Assembly (NCBI GenBank): GCA_965659745.1
Contig: CBFHXF010000003.1
Span: 30,601-94,600, forward strand
Reading direction: 5' to 3'
From: VMCP01 sp965659745
GTDB lineage: Bacteria; Bacteroidota; Bacteroidia; NS11-12g; UBA955
DNA length: 64,000 nucleotides
Below the pieces are notes generated by a model. It was not told where the DNA came from and made no database searches. It saw only the letters and a list, made by a program, of their open reading frames with translations. Positions 6,890 to 15,343 of this stretch are shown here, one piece after another. Position 1 is the stretch's first letter. Each line of letters begins with the position of its first letter. Both the position numbers and the translations under genes were made by a program.

Positions 6890-8788
6890 ATGCCAAAAGA
6901 TTCTGAGTTACTAACCCAAGTAGAACTTCCAAAAGCGGTTCCACCTCCCACCCAAACCATGGAGGAACCTAAAAGTACAGGTTCACTAGCGGCGGCTATG
7001 TCAACAAGTGTGGCTTCTCAAGGTCAATCGTCTACTACGGCTTCCAATACACCGGCAAGTACCGCAGGGCAAGCGGGTACCTCAACCACATCTGTTGCAG
7101 CGCCAAAAGGTCCAAATAAGTTCAAAGCTGCTGGAGCTGCTCTTATTGGGAGTCAAGTAATGACAAAAGCAGCAGGAGAGCGGGGAGTTGCAAGAGAGGC
7201 TAAAAAAACCCAAATGACAAGCGTAGCAGGTAATACGTCTGCAGGTCGAGATACGGGTGATGATCAATCAAAAACGGCCCAAGCAATAGATTCAGGCGGC
7301 AATACTGCTGGTTTATTGGGAGATGCAAACAGTGGATTCGGTGATGGTTATAAAGCGGTAAATAAGGCCAACGGAAAGGCAGAAGATGCATTATCTGATA
7401 CAGTGAAGAACAACATGACGGGCATGGCTGTAACTACAGGGGTTACGGGTACTTTTGCCGGGATTAAGGATATGGCTCTTTCACTACAGACTATGTTTAG
7501 TCCAGACAAAGACTTCTTGGATAAAGTGGAAGCAGGGTTGACTGGCGTTAAAGGTGGGGCGGATACGGTTAAGTCAGGCTCTGGTTTTACCAAAGAAGTT
7601 GCAGCTGATGGCTCTAGTGCCAAAACTAATGCTGATGGAACAGGAAAGTGGGCTGGTGGTGTGGCAGATGCAATTGGGGCTATAAAAAGCGCCTTTCTAT
7701 CGATGAAAGGAATTGTGAAGTTAGTAAAAGAGCGCGGAGAGTCAACCAAGAAGGAGAAAGCGGTAGAAGGGGTGGCTGTGGCTACGAATATGTTAGAGTC
7801 TGCAAAAAGTGTTCTTAGTACCATAAATGGAGTTAGGGATGCTTTAGGTGGAACAGCAGATAGCGGAATTGCACAGGCTATTCCCGGATTGGATATAGCA
7901 CTTGCCGCTATAAACATAATTAAAGAGGGATATTATTTGGTAGTGTCTTACCAAGAGTATAAGAATATGGCTGCCGAACGTGAAAAGCAAAAGAAAGACA
8001 ATGTAGGTGTTGATGCACAAGCAGAAGATATTCGATTGAAAGAAGCGAAAATATCTAACCTAAAAAGTGTAATTGACGATGATCAAAAAAGATCTATACA
8101 ACTTGCTTTGGATATAGCTAAGGCAGGAACATCTAAGGGTTTTTTTGGTGGTGATTCGGAGAAAGATAAACTAACAACTGAGAAGACACGAATAGATGCG
8201 CGTATCAGCTCTATGACAGCGCAGATAAATGTAATTGAGGTTGAAAAAAATAAAGTACAAAATGCCCATCCGGAAGCATTGGAATTTGCACTTGTCGGTG
8301 AAATCGCAGAAGCCAATAAAAAGAGGGTAGTGCGTAATTCTATCTTATTAGTTGCTGAATTTGCTAATTTAGCCGGTTCTATTGCCAATTTAACGGGTGC
8401 GGGTGCCATTGCAGGTGCGGGCTTGAAAACGGCTGCCGCTACTGTAAAAGTTGGCTTGCCAGCTGCTCGATTAGCAAAGCAAGCAGGCAGAGACCGTCAG
8501 GCGAGAAAACAAGCAAAAGGAGAAAGTGATATGATTACCAGTGGATTTGACCCGAGTAAATCGACCGCCGCCAAGCAAGATTACCGCATGAAACAGATAA
8601 ATACCCTGCTTACGCAGATTCAGGGTTTGTCTGTTCTTGAAGGTGCTAAGTTTGATCAGAGAGCCGCCCAATTAGAGGGTTATATTCAAGCGCTTGGGGT
8701 TGAGCCCGCTGCGTTATATAGAGCTAATAACAAGCAGCAAACTCAAATAACTATGTTGTATAAAGCCTTAGTTCAAAGAGAATTCTAA
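6890..8788 (+). CDS. candidate eCIS cargo/effector, 632 aa, low-complexity N-terminus
   Basis: No family is recognised. Residues 1-75 are disordered in composition (Ser, Thr, Ala, Pro, Gln), similar in kind to the unstructured leaders that direct effectors into PVC-type particles. Residues 80-300 are Ala/Gly/Lys rich with amphipathic or mildly hydrophobic helices (176-203, 255-280). Residue 325-352 is a hydrophobic stretch (IPGLDIALAAINIIKEGYYLVV). Residues 358-460 look like a two-part coiled coil broken by a Gly/Phe turn (KGFFGGDSEKDK). Residues 483-525 are again hydrophobic and Gly/Ala rich, followed by an Arg/Lys-rich tail. There is no signal peptide. The gene follows the AAA+ gene by 134 nt and is 11 nt before the chaperone-like gene. 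It is much shorter than Afp14 tape-measure proteins, but a ruler or lumen-plug role remains possible. Confidence 0.8.
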   Translation: MPKDSELLTQVELPKAVPPPTQTMEEPKSTGSLAAAMSTSVASQGQSSTTASNTPASTAGQAGTSTTSVAAPKGPNKFKAAGAALIGSQVMTKAAGERGVAREAKKTQMTSVAGNTSAGRDTGDDQSKTAQAIDSGGNTAGLLGDANSGFGDGYKAVNKANGKAEDALSDTVKNNMTGMAVTTGVTGTFAGIKDMALSLQTMFSPDKDFLDKVEAGLTGVKGGADTVKSGSGFTKEVAADGSSAKTNADGTGKWAGGVADAIGAIKSAFLSMKGIVKLVKERGESTKKEKAVEGVAVATNMLESAKSVLSTINGVRDALGGTADSGIAQAIPGLDIALAAINIIKEGYYLVVSYQEYKNMAAEREKQKKDNVGVDAQAEDIRLKEAKISNLKSVIDDDQKRSIQLALDIAKAGTSKGFFGGDSEKDKLTTEKTRIDARISSMTAQINVIEVEKNKVQNAHPEALEFALVGEIAEANKKRVVRNSILLVAEFANLAGSIANLTGAGAIAGAGLKTAAATVKVGLPAARLAKQAGRDRQARKQAKGESDMITSGFDPSKSTAAKQDYRMKQINTLLTQIQGLSVLEGAKFDQRAAQLEGYIQALGVEPAALYRANNKQQTQITMLYKALVQREF

Positions 8789-8799
8789 TCATTAATAAT

Positions 8800-9273
8800 A
8801 TGTTAAACGAAGAAAATACCTTAGAAATTATCCAAAAGGAGACCCTTAAATTGGGATATAACGCTCAATTTATTGAAGAATTCAATGAACTGCCTTTTAA
8901 AGTGTTGTTGGTTTACCCATTCAGTCAAGATGATAAGCCCGAACTCAAAGATTGGGCATTGAATTTGACCGTTTTTCCAATGGGAGATGACTTAGACGGT
9001 TCTGTGTTTGTTCAAATCTATTGGGAGTATAACTTAAAGGCGAACGAGAGCAATACCTCTTTTATTTCGGAGAAATTAATAGAAACCAATTTCAAACTTC
9101 CCTTGGGTTCATTAGGCATTTCCCCAGAAACCGGTAATATTTACTATCGATTGGTAATGCCGTTGGCTTTTGAAACAACGGTTAACGCTGCTTTCTTAGC
9201 GGATGTTTATGATATGGTGATGTATCCGATGGAAACCTATTACAACGAGTTTGCCGAATACGTGAAGGCCTAA
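8800..9273 (+). CDS. chaperone-like protein (YbjN/CesT-like fold guess), 157 aa
   Basis: A small acidic protein of 157 residues. The order of elements is: N-terminal helix (NTLEIIQKETLKLGY), strands 'FKVLLVYPF', 'DWALNLTVFPMGD', 'GSVFVQIYWEYN', a helix 'ISEKLIETNFKLPLGSLGI', a strand pair 'GNIYYRLVMPLAFET' and a long C-terminal helix. This helix-strands-helix-strand-helix order, and the 'G.iyyR..mpl' motif, recall type III secretion chaperones and YbjN-like proteins; I rate that as fold-level resemblance only. It begins 11 nt after the 632-aa gene and is the last gene before a terminator. A large secreted-type protein followed by a small acidic one suggests a cargo and its dedicated chaperone. 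Confidence 0.78.
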   Translation: MLNEENTLEIIQKETLKLGYNAQFIEEFNELPFKVLLVYPFSQDDKPELKDWALNLTVFPMGDDLDGSVFVQIYWEYNLKANESNTSFISEKLIETNFKLPLGSLGISPETGNIYYRLVMPLAFETTVNAAFLADVYDMVMYPMETYYNEFAEYVKA

Positions 9274-9301
9274 TCATTGGTTTTTATTTGGCCCTTTCTT
9301 T

Positions 9302-9334
9302 AATTCTCAGTGCCTGTGGTGCTGAGAATTTTTT
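9302..9334 (+). terminator. terminator of the rightward eCIS operon
   Basis: AATTCTCAG at 9302-9310 pairs with CTGAGAATT at 9322-9330, with weaker inner pairs and a run of T to 9334. It lies 29 nt after the stop of the 157-aa gene and closes the operon. Confidence 0.75.
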
Positions 9335-9463
9335 ATGAATCATGCAATCCATCCGCTGGTAAGACAATTTGTTGTGATTTAATGATTGTGTATCACTATT
9401 AAATAAATCTCTATATAACAATAACCTTGCAATCTGTCAATGTCATTGCCAATTTGCAAGGTT

Positions 9464-10591
9464 TTACGCCTCAAATTGCGATCGCAACTCGTTTTGAATT
9501 TTGGTTCCTTCGGGGTCTATATGGCCGATGCCCTTTGACAATCGCTGAGCACTTACGTCTTGTAAAATCTCTTGAACAGCCGGGCGTTTGAGTAATATAT
9601 TTACCAAGCTTACGTACTTTATGCCAAATAGGTATTTGCCTACGAAAAAGGTTAGGGGACTCACTTTGTAGGCCACCAATTGGGGACAGCCCAACAAGGC
9701 CGTTTCTAAGGTGGCGGTGCCGCTCGCTACTAAAGCGTAGCCTCCGCTTTGCGCTGCCGCATGCAAAATATCGAAGGTTTTATCGAATTCGATTTCAGCA
9801 TGTAGTTGCGATTCTTGCAAAACTTTTTCGTAAAATTCTCGCGATAAACTGGGGGCTCCGGCAACTTTTATGGTAATATTGGTTCGCGTTTCGCCCTCTC
9901 TTATTTGCACTGCCTTGATAAAACTCGGCAGTAAACTGCTTACCTCCGCCGGTCTCGACCCGGGCAATAATGCGATGGTTTTTTGTTCAAATGTTTGAGT
10001 TGCTGCCTGCTTTAAGTACTCGGTTACCGCCGTGTTCGTTGGATTTCCCACGTAAACAGATGGCATGCCATAAGAGGCAAAAAAGTCGACTTCAAAGGGG
10101 AAAATCACATACAGATGGTCGATTACCCGTTTCATGGTTTTGATGCGCCGCGTATTCCAAGCCCACGCTTTGGGTGCGATATACCAGTGGACTTCAATGC
10201 CCAAGGAATGGGCAAATTTGGCCAAAGGCAGGTTGAATCCTGGATTGTCGATGAAGATGATTTTATCGGGTTGTTCGCGTTCTATATCGGCTTGGGCTTG
10301 TTTCATGAAGCCCTTTATTTTCTTGAGATTTTTGAGCACTTCCACCAATCCCATGATGTTGCGGTCGCGGTAGTGCGACAATAATTTCGCGCCCGCCGCT
10401 TGCATTTTATCGCCGCCCCAACATAATAATTCGCAATCGGGAAATTGGGTTTTTAGGGCGTGGATCCAAACAGATCCGTGTTGGTCGCCGCTGGCTTCGC
10501 CCGCCACTAAAAATACCTTTTTCCCATTCAAAGATTCATTTCCCCACAAGGAATCGGGTAAGAATGTGGCTGGGGAGTTTAAATCATTCAT
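9464..10591 (-). CDS. lpxB: lipid-A-disaccharide synthase
   Basis: A 375-residue glycosyltransferase family 19 enzyme that joins UDP-2,3-diacylglucosamine and lipid X to make the lipid A disaccharide at the inner membrane face. Signatures seen are VFLVAGEASGDQHG near residues 26-39, 'IFIDNPGFNLPLAKFA', 'WYIAPKAWAWNTRRI' (family WYYISPQVWAW), 'VYVGNPT', 'ALLPGSRPAEV' and 'ALVASGTATLETALLGCPQLVAYK'. The N-terminus is about 25 residues longer than usual before the first strand, so the true start may be internal. It lies after surE and a small membrane gene, an arrangement that I recall from other Bacteroidota. Confidence 0.95.
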   Translation of the reverse strand: MNDLNSPATFLPDSLWGNESLNGKKVFLVAGEASGDQHGSVWIHALKTQFPDCELLCWGGDKMQAAGAKLLSHYRDRNIMGLVEVLKNLKKIKGFMKQAQADIEREQPDKIIFIDNPGFNLPLAKFAHSLGIEVHWYIAPKAWAWNTRRIKTMKRVIDHLYVIFPFEVDFFASYGMPSVYVGNPTNTAVTEYLKQAATQTFEQKTIALLPGSRPAEVSSLLPSFIKAVQIREGETRTNITIKVAGAPSLSREFYEKVLQESQLHAEIEFDKTFDILHAAAQSGGYALVASGTATLETALLGCPQLVAYKVSPLTFFVGKYLFGIKYVSLVNILLKRPAVQEILQDVSAQRLSKGIGHIDPEGTKIQNELRSQFEA

Positions 10592-10627
10592 TTTTTTCGG
10601 GGGAAATGGGTCAAGCCGGTGACTAAA

Positions 10628-10924
10628 TTAAAAACCTGCGGCAATGCGCACAATGGCTACCGTAGCCGCGATCATGGTGCCTACCATCCATCCCCGTGCC
10701 CAAAATATGAGGGAGTCGCGCTTCAAAAGGAGGAAAAACACGCCAATATTGGCTGCTACTCCTACTTGAAAGGCGGTATTATAAGCCACACTCAGGTTGA
10801 ACACGGCCCATAAGAAATTCTTGGGTTGTATGCCCTGGAAATGTGCCACCACCACGCCAATGAGTAGCGAGCTGATACAGGCAAGGAGCATGCCGAGTAT
10901 AATATGTAGGGGTTTAGCTTTCAT
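10628..10924 (-). CDS. small integral membrane protein between surE and lpxB
   Basis: The chosen ATG at 10924 (MKAKPLHIILGMLLACISSLL) overlaps the last codons of surE by 11 nt; an upstream ATG at 10951 would add nine residues inside surE and is less likely. The 98-residue protein has four hydrophobic spans: near 7-27, 35-58, 60-72 and 78-98, with Arg/Lys between them. No family is named with confidence. Its coupling to surE and closeness to lpxB (36 nt) suggest one transcript. There is no further clue to function. Confidence 0.75.
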   Translation of the reverse strand: MKAKPLHIILGMLLACISSLLIGVVVAHFQGIQPKNFLWAVFNLSVAYNTAFQVGVAANIGVFFLLLKRDSLIFWARGWMVGTMIAATVAIVRIAAGF

Positions 10925-11693
10925 GGAGATTCCATTGGTTGAGTAAGGCAATGCGTTGGTGATCGGTTAAATCGAATTGGGTAGGTACCACCGAAACATA
11001 CCCGTTGTCTAAGGCCCAAATATCGGTATCCTGACCTTTGTCCATATTGATGAACTGACCGGTCATCCAGTAATAAGATCGATTGAAGGGATCTTTTCTT
11101 TCTTCAAAATCTTCCTTCCATTTGGCTTGCGCTTGTCGGCAAATTTTAATTCCCTTAATGATTTTATCTTCCGGAACGGGAATATTCACATTCAAAAGGG
11201 TGCCGTAGGGGAGTCCTCGCTTGAGGGTTTCCTTGGCAATTTTGCGGATATGGGGTTTGATAGATTCAAAATCGGCATCCCAAGCGTAATCACATAGTGA
11301 AAATCCGATTGAAGTCATTCCGTCAATGGCTGCTTCCATGGCGGCCGACATGGTACCCGAGTATATTACGTTAATAGAGGAATTGGCTCCGTGATTGATG
11401 CCTGAAACCATTAAATCGGGTCGGCGAGGCAGAACCTGATCGATGGCCAATTTTACGCAATCTACTGGTGTGCCGGTGCATTGATACGCGGTAACACCTG
11501 GGTGCATATCGACTTTGGTGAGGCGTATGGGGTGGTTAATGGTAATGGCGTGACCCATGGCGCTCTGGGGCTTGTCTGGGGCAACTACAATTACGTCACC
11601 AAGTTCTTTCATAACGTCGATTAAAGCGGTAATACCGGGGGCGGTGATGCCATCGTCGTTGCTTATGAGTATCAGGGGTTTTGAATCCGACAT
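10914..11693 (-). CDS. surE: 5'/3'-nucleotidase SurE
   Basis: A 259-residue metal-dependent nucleotidase that removes phosphate from nucleoside monophosphates and can act on short polyphosphate. Family motifs are clear: 'ILISNDDGITAPGI' (metal-binding Asp pair), 'VVVAPDKPQSAMGHAITI', 'TGTPVDCVKLAI', 'DLMVSGINHGANS' (Asn metal ligand) and 'YSGTMSAAMEAAI'. Length is typical. It is the first gene of the surE, small membrane gene, lpxB group. Confidence 0.96.
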   Translation of the reverse strand: MSDSKPLILISNDDGITAPGITALIDVMKELGDVIVVAPDKPQSAMGHAITINHPIRLTKVDMHPGVTAYQCTGTPVDCVKLAIDQVLPRRPDLMVSGINHGANSSINVIYSGTMSAAMEAAIDGMTSIGFSLCDYAWDADFESIKPHIRKIAKETLKRGLPYGTLLNVNIPVPEDKIIKGIKICRQAQAKWKEDFEERKDPFNRSYYWMTGQFINMDKGQDTDIWALDNGYVSVVPTQFDLTDHQRIALLNQWNLHES

Positions 11694-11770
11694 GCTACAA
11701 ATTTAGGGTTAAGGGTTGGGATTTGGTAGGGAATCTGTAGGGTTTTCATGTAGAATTTCCCCCAAGAAAA

Positions 11771-11796
11771 AAGGGCGCCTTTTTGGGACGCCCTTT
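11771..11796 (-). terminator. terminator of the Oar-like receptor gene
   Basis: AAGGGCG and CGCCCTT at the two ends form a hairpin with a T-rich tail on the minus strand (read leftward from 11771). It lies 25-50 nt after the receptor's stop and ahead of surE. Confidence 0.7.
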
Positions 11797-11820
11797 CGGT
11801 ATGAAAACTAAAACAATGAA

Positions 11821-14800
11821 TTAGAATAAGTAACGAACACCAATTTGTGCACCCCAAGTAGTGTTGGTGCTGGTTAGGTTGGTGAAGGTTGTAGTGGGCA
11901 ATGCGCCACCTGCAGCGTTGAACTGGTAAGTTCCGTCGGAATTAGCGCGCAATACGGCACCGTTGTTTACAGTTAAACGTTGTGCAATACCCCAATTAGA
12001 GTTGATCATGTTGCCAATGTTTAAGATGTTAGCGCTCAACTGTAACTTGTGGTTGGTGCTGCCAATTTTCTTGAATACATCTTGATAGATGGCCAAGTTG
12101 AAGCGGTGCAACCAAGGGAATAAAGCGGCATAACGGTCGGCGAATTTACCCACGTTTTTGCTCAAGTATGCATCTTGATCTACGTATGCATCCCATGCTT
12201 TGGCTTGCTCATCGGCAGTGAAGGTAGTTGTACCCGCTTTGTATTCTTTGAAAGTGATATCAGCAGACTTGTGAATGAAGATCAAATCGTTATTACCAAT
12301 ACCATCATTGTTAATATCAGAAGAGTATACATAGTTGAAACGACCTGCGTTGAAACCTTCGTAGCTCAATGTGATAGTGGTTGCGAAGTTTTTAGCGTAT
12401 TCTTTGGTGTAAGAAATAGCACCTACTACACGGTGAGGAGTAGCATACTGAGAGTTAGAAAGGTAAGGTGTGTTTTGGTTTTGACCTAAAGCAGTACCTA
12501 TAATGGCATTACCTGACCAAGCAGAAGCGGCTTGAGAACCTGGGTTGGCGGTGATATCCATGGTGTTGTTATAAGAATAACTAACAAAAAGATCTAAACC
12601 GTTGTGGAAGTCTTTCTTCAATGTGAAAGAAGCGCTGATACCATGACCTTGGTTGGTATTGCTTAATACGATAGCGTTACGTACTTTAGAATTGTTGAAA
12701 CGAGCTGAAGAAGAAGTGTAACCGGCACGTTCCCATGCAGTACCTGCGAACAACATAGTATCAGAAGGAGCCATATTGGCATCGAACTGGTAGATATCAT
12801 TCAAAGACTTCGTGTAGATGAAATCAGCGGTGAAGTCAATGTCGAAAGGCAATTTATAGTCGAAACCGATGCTGGTTCTCCAAACTTGAGGGAAATTAAA
12901 AGAAGGATCTACTAATGCATAAGATCCACCAGAGCTTGGCAAAGCGGCAGGCTCAGATGGGAATTTGCTGTAATTACCGTCCCAAGCTGGGTTAAACTGG
13001 GTAATTCCATATTGGTCTAATTCAGCTTTTGAATCTAAAGTGATTGTAGATTGCAAACCGTATGCGTTGGTAACTTGGTTGGTGTACCATACGAAAGGTA
13101 AGCGGCCGGTGAAGATACCGGTACCACCACGAACGATCATTGTTTTATCGCCTTTAACATCGTAGTTGAAACCTACACGTGGAGACCATAACAAAGAAGT
13201 ACTAGGCCATTTTGACGGGTCGTAAGCAAACGCTTCTGTACCATCTGCATTTTTGAAAGGAGTTGTATTAGGGTCAGCATAAACTGAAAAACCAGGATTC
13301 GCAGCGGCATCTGTTAAATAGATAGGAGCGTCCATACGCAAACCTGCGATTAATTTCAACTGACGGTTCAAACGGTATTCGTCTTGAACGTAAGCAGCGG
13401 CTTGGCCGAAGCCCATTTCAGCGATAGGATTGTTATTTCCGTTATAACCATAAGTAGCGGCAAATACGGTGGGTTGCTCATCGTTTAAGAACTGAGACAA
13501 TGAATCGTAGCGGTAATAGCTGGTACCATAACGCATGAAGTTGTTACCTACGTACATTTGGTCGTAAGCGATACCTGCAGTTAAAGTATGCTGCTTGGTG
13601 TTATAGGTAAAGTTGTCGATGAAAGAGTAAGTATTGTTTACTACTTTATTATTCCAGCTGAACAATTCGTAACCAAAGGCGATGTATTGGTCACCGTCTT
13701 TCTTGATATCTACAAATGGGAAAGGCTCGCTTCCAGAACCACGTGCATCAACGATGTTAGTCGCAGTTACTAATAATTGGTTGCTCATGCGGCTGTTCAA
13801 GTTGCTCTTTAATTCTAAAGATAATGAACCTACGGTATTTTCGAAGGAATACAAAGAGTTCTCGTAGCTCATTGCGTTGTTACTCCAACGGTTAGAAGAA
13901 GAACGTGGGTTAGGAGCAGAGGTACCATTGGTAGCTTGGTCGTTATTGTTTTTAACGTAGTTGTAACGGGCGCTCAATTTGTGCATATCGTTGATGTTCC
14001 AATCGATACGACCTAAAATTTTGTAGTTGCGGGTGTTGAAGTTTCCTAAACCTTCAAAATCACCAGTTTCGTAACCGTATTTGCTCTTCAAGTGATTGCT
14101 TACGGCCTCAAGATCAGATTTCAATACGCGTGACGTATTAGGATCAGCTGGGTCAACACCGGGTTGCGTAGAATTCCAAAGTAAACCTGGCTTTGAGATG
14201 TTTTCGTATTCAGCATTTACAAAATAAAACACTTTGTTCTTAACCAAAGCACCGCCTAAACGGAAACCAAAGATGTTGGCAGAAGTAGCAGGTTGTTCAC
14301 CTAAGTCTATGTCGCCTACTTTTGTTCCGTTAAGAGACTCGTTACGTAAAAAAGTATAAACCGAACCTTCTGTTTTGTTGGTACCGCTACGTGTAATGGC
14401 GTTAACACCTGCACCGGTAAAGTTACTTTGACGCACGTCGTAAGGAGAAACGTTTACCTGAACGGCTTCGATAGCGTCTAAAGAAATAGGTTGTGCGTCG
14501 CCACCAGGTAGGTTGTTAGAACTCAATCCGAAGTTGTTATTGAAGTTGGCTCCGTCGATGGTGATGTTGTTGAAACGACCGTCGCGACCGTTGAAACTGT
14601 TATTACCACCGGCTTGAGGCGTAAATTTGGTAAAATCATCGATAGAACGTGAAATGGTAGGTAGGGTATTCAAATCCTCTTTTGAAAGGTTCAAGTTAAC
14701 CCCTGTTTTAGTACCTGAGTTGCGGCTACTTCTGATGGAAACCTCACTCATTTTTTCTGTGGCGATAGCCAGGTCAAGGTCGAGTTTGAAGTTTTCTCCT

Positions 14801-15084
14801 AATATCAATGTGATATTATCTACAGTTACCGTTTTTTCACCACCTGCAGCAATACTCATGGTGTAAGGACCGCCCGCTTGAACGTTAAAGATGTCGTAAC
14901 CACCACCCACACGGGTATTGGTTTTGTACTTAGCGTTGGTTGTAGTAAGAACCAACTCAATTTGTGCATCTTCCACGGCAACCCCATTTTTCGTGATGGT
15001 TCCTCCGATGGAAGAGTTGGTTACCTGAGCATAGCTTAAGGCTGTGGCAAAAGCAACAACTAGTAAAAGGATGAGTTTTTTCAT
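11821..15084 (-). CDS. TonB-dependent outer-membrane receptor, Oar-like
   Basis: A 1087-residue protein. Residues 1-19 are a signal peptide (MKKLILLLVVAFATALSYA). Residues 20-110 form a carboxypeptidase-like regulatory (CarboxypepD_reg) domain with 'SSIGGTITKNGVAVEDAQIELV'. The plug at about 120-240 contains 'FNGRDGRFNNITIDGANFNN' and 'IEAVQVNVSPYDVRQSNFTGAGVNAITRSGTN', which match the Oar subgroup of TonB receptors, and a long beta-barrel ends in '..WGAQIGVRYLF' with the terminal Phe of barrel proteins. No susD-like partner is adjacent, so this is not a SusCD glycan pair. Oar-type proteins have been linked to uptake or passage of proteins and peptides; the substrate here is unknown. It stands alone with its own terminator. 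Confidence 0.9.
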   Translation of the reverse strand: MKKLILLLVVAFATALSYAQVTNSSIGGTITKNGVAVEDAQIELVLTTTNAKYKTNTRVGGGYDIFNVQAGGPYTMSIAAGGEKTVTVDNITLILGENFKLDLDLAIATEKMSEVSIRSSRNSGTKTGVNLNLSKEDLNTLPTISRSIDDFTKFTPQAGGNNSFNGRDGRFNNITIDGANFNNNFGLSSNNLPGGDAQPISLDAIEAVQVNVSPYDVRQSNFTGAGVNAITRSGTNKTEGSVYTFLRNESLNGTKVGDIDLGEQPATSANIFGFRLGGALVKNKVFYFVNAEYENISKPGLLWNSTQPGVDPADPNTSRVLKSDLEAVSNHLKSKYGYETGDFEGLGNFNTRNYKILGRIDWNINDMHKLSARYNYVKNNNDQATNGTSAPNPRSSSNRWSNNAMSYENSLYSFENTVGSLSLELKSNLNSRMSNQLLVTATNIVDARGSGSEPFPFVDIKKDGDQYIAFGYELFSWNNKVVNNTYSFIDNFTYNTKQHTLTAGIAYDQMYVGNNFMRYGTSYYRYDSLSQFLNDEQPTVFAATYGYNGNNNPIAEMGFGQAAAYVQDEYRLNRQLKLIAGLRMDAPIYLTDAAANPGFSVYADPNTTPFKNADGTEAFAYDPSKWPSTSLLWSPRVGFNYDVKGDKTMIVRGGTGIFTGRLPFVWYTNQVTNAYGLQSTITLDSKAELDQYGITQFNPAWDGNYSKFPSEPAALPSSGGSYALVDPSFNFPQVWRTSIGFDYKLPFDIDFTADFIYTKSLNDIYQFDANMAPSDTMLFAGTAWERAGYTSSSARFNNSKVRNAIVLSNTNQGHGISASFTLKKDFHNGLDLFVSYSYNNTMDITANPGSQAASAWSGNAIIGTALGQNQNTPYLSNSQYATPHRVVGAISYTKEYAKNFATTITLSYEGFNAGRFNYVYSSDINNDGIGNNDLIFIHKSADITFKEYKAGTTTFTADEQAKAWDAYVDQDAYLSKNVGKFADRYAALFPWLHRFNLAIYQDVFKKIGSTNHKLQLSANILNIGNMINSNWGIAQRLTVNNGAVLRANSDGTYQFNAAGGALPTTTFTNLTSTNTTWGAQIGVRYLF

Positions 15085-15128
15085 TGTAGTATAAATGATT
15101 TTTTGGTGTTACAAATTAAGCGAGAGAA

Positions 15129-15144
15129 TAACATGATAATGTTA
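15129..15144. promoter_or_regulatory. inverted repeat upstream of the Oar-like receptor
   Basis: TAACAT and ATGTTA (15129-15134, 15139-15144) are perfect 6-bp arms around GATA, 45 bp upstream of the receptor start. On the minus strand a near-consensus box TTAATTTG (15112-15119) lies between it and the gene. The repeat could be an operator. Confidence 0.3.
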
Positions 15145-15343
15145 CCGAATTATAAACTAATCGGAGTTTTGTTTAAAAATCAATACAAACCTTTTCACAA
15201 AGCGCTTTTACAATTAGGAGCAATGATTGAAAATCACGTTGAAAAATAGAATCGAATTGGAAATAAACAAATTATACACCTTAATGAATGAATTCTGATA
15301 CAGCCGAATATGGTAAAAAATTAGCATATTTGCAGCCCTTCTG

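Noticed and set aside
7348..7917. A 189-codon minus-strand reading frame
   Set aside because: It lies wholly inside the 632-aa gene, has Ala/Pro/Ser composition typical of an antisense shadow, and no domain.
8083..8409. A 108-codon minus-strand reading frame
   Set aside because: Antisense shadow of the same gene; no signal for translation.
10952..11820. SusC/SusD glycan-uptake locus around the 1087-aa receptor
   Set aside because: No SusD-like lipoprotein is adjacent, and the plug sequence is of the Oar type.
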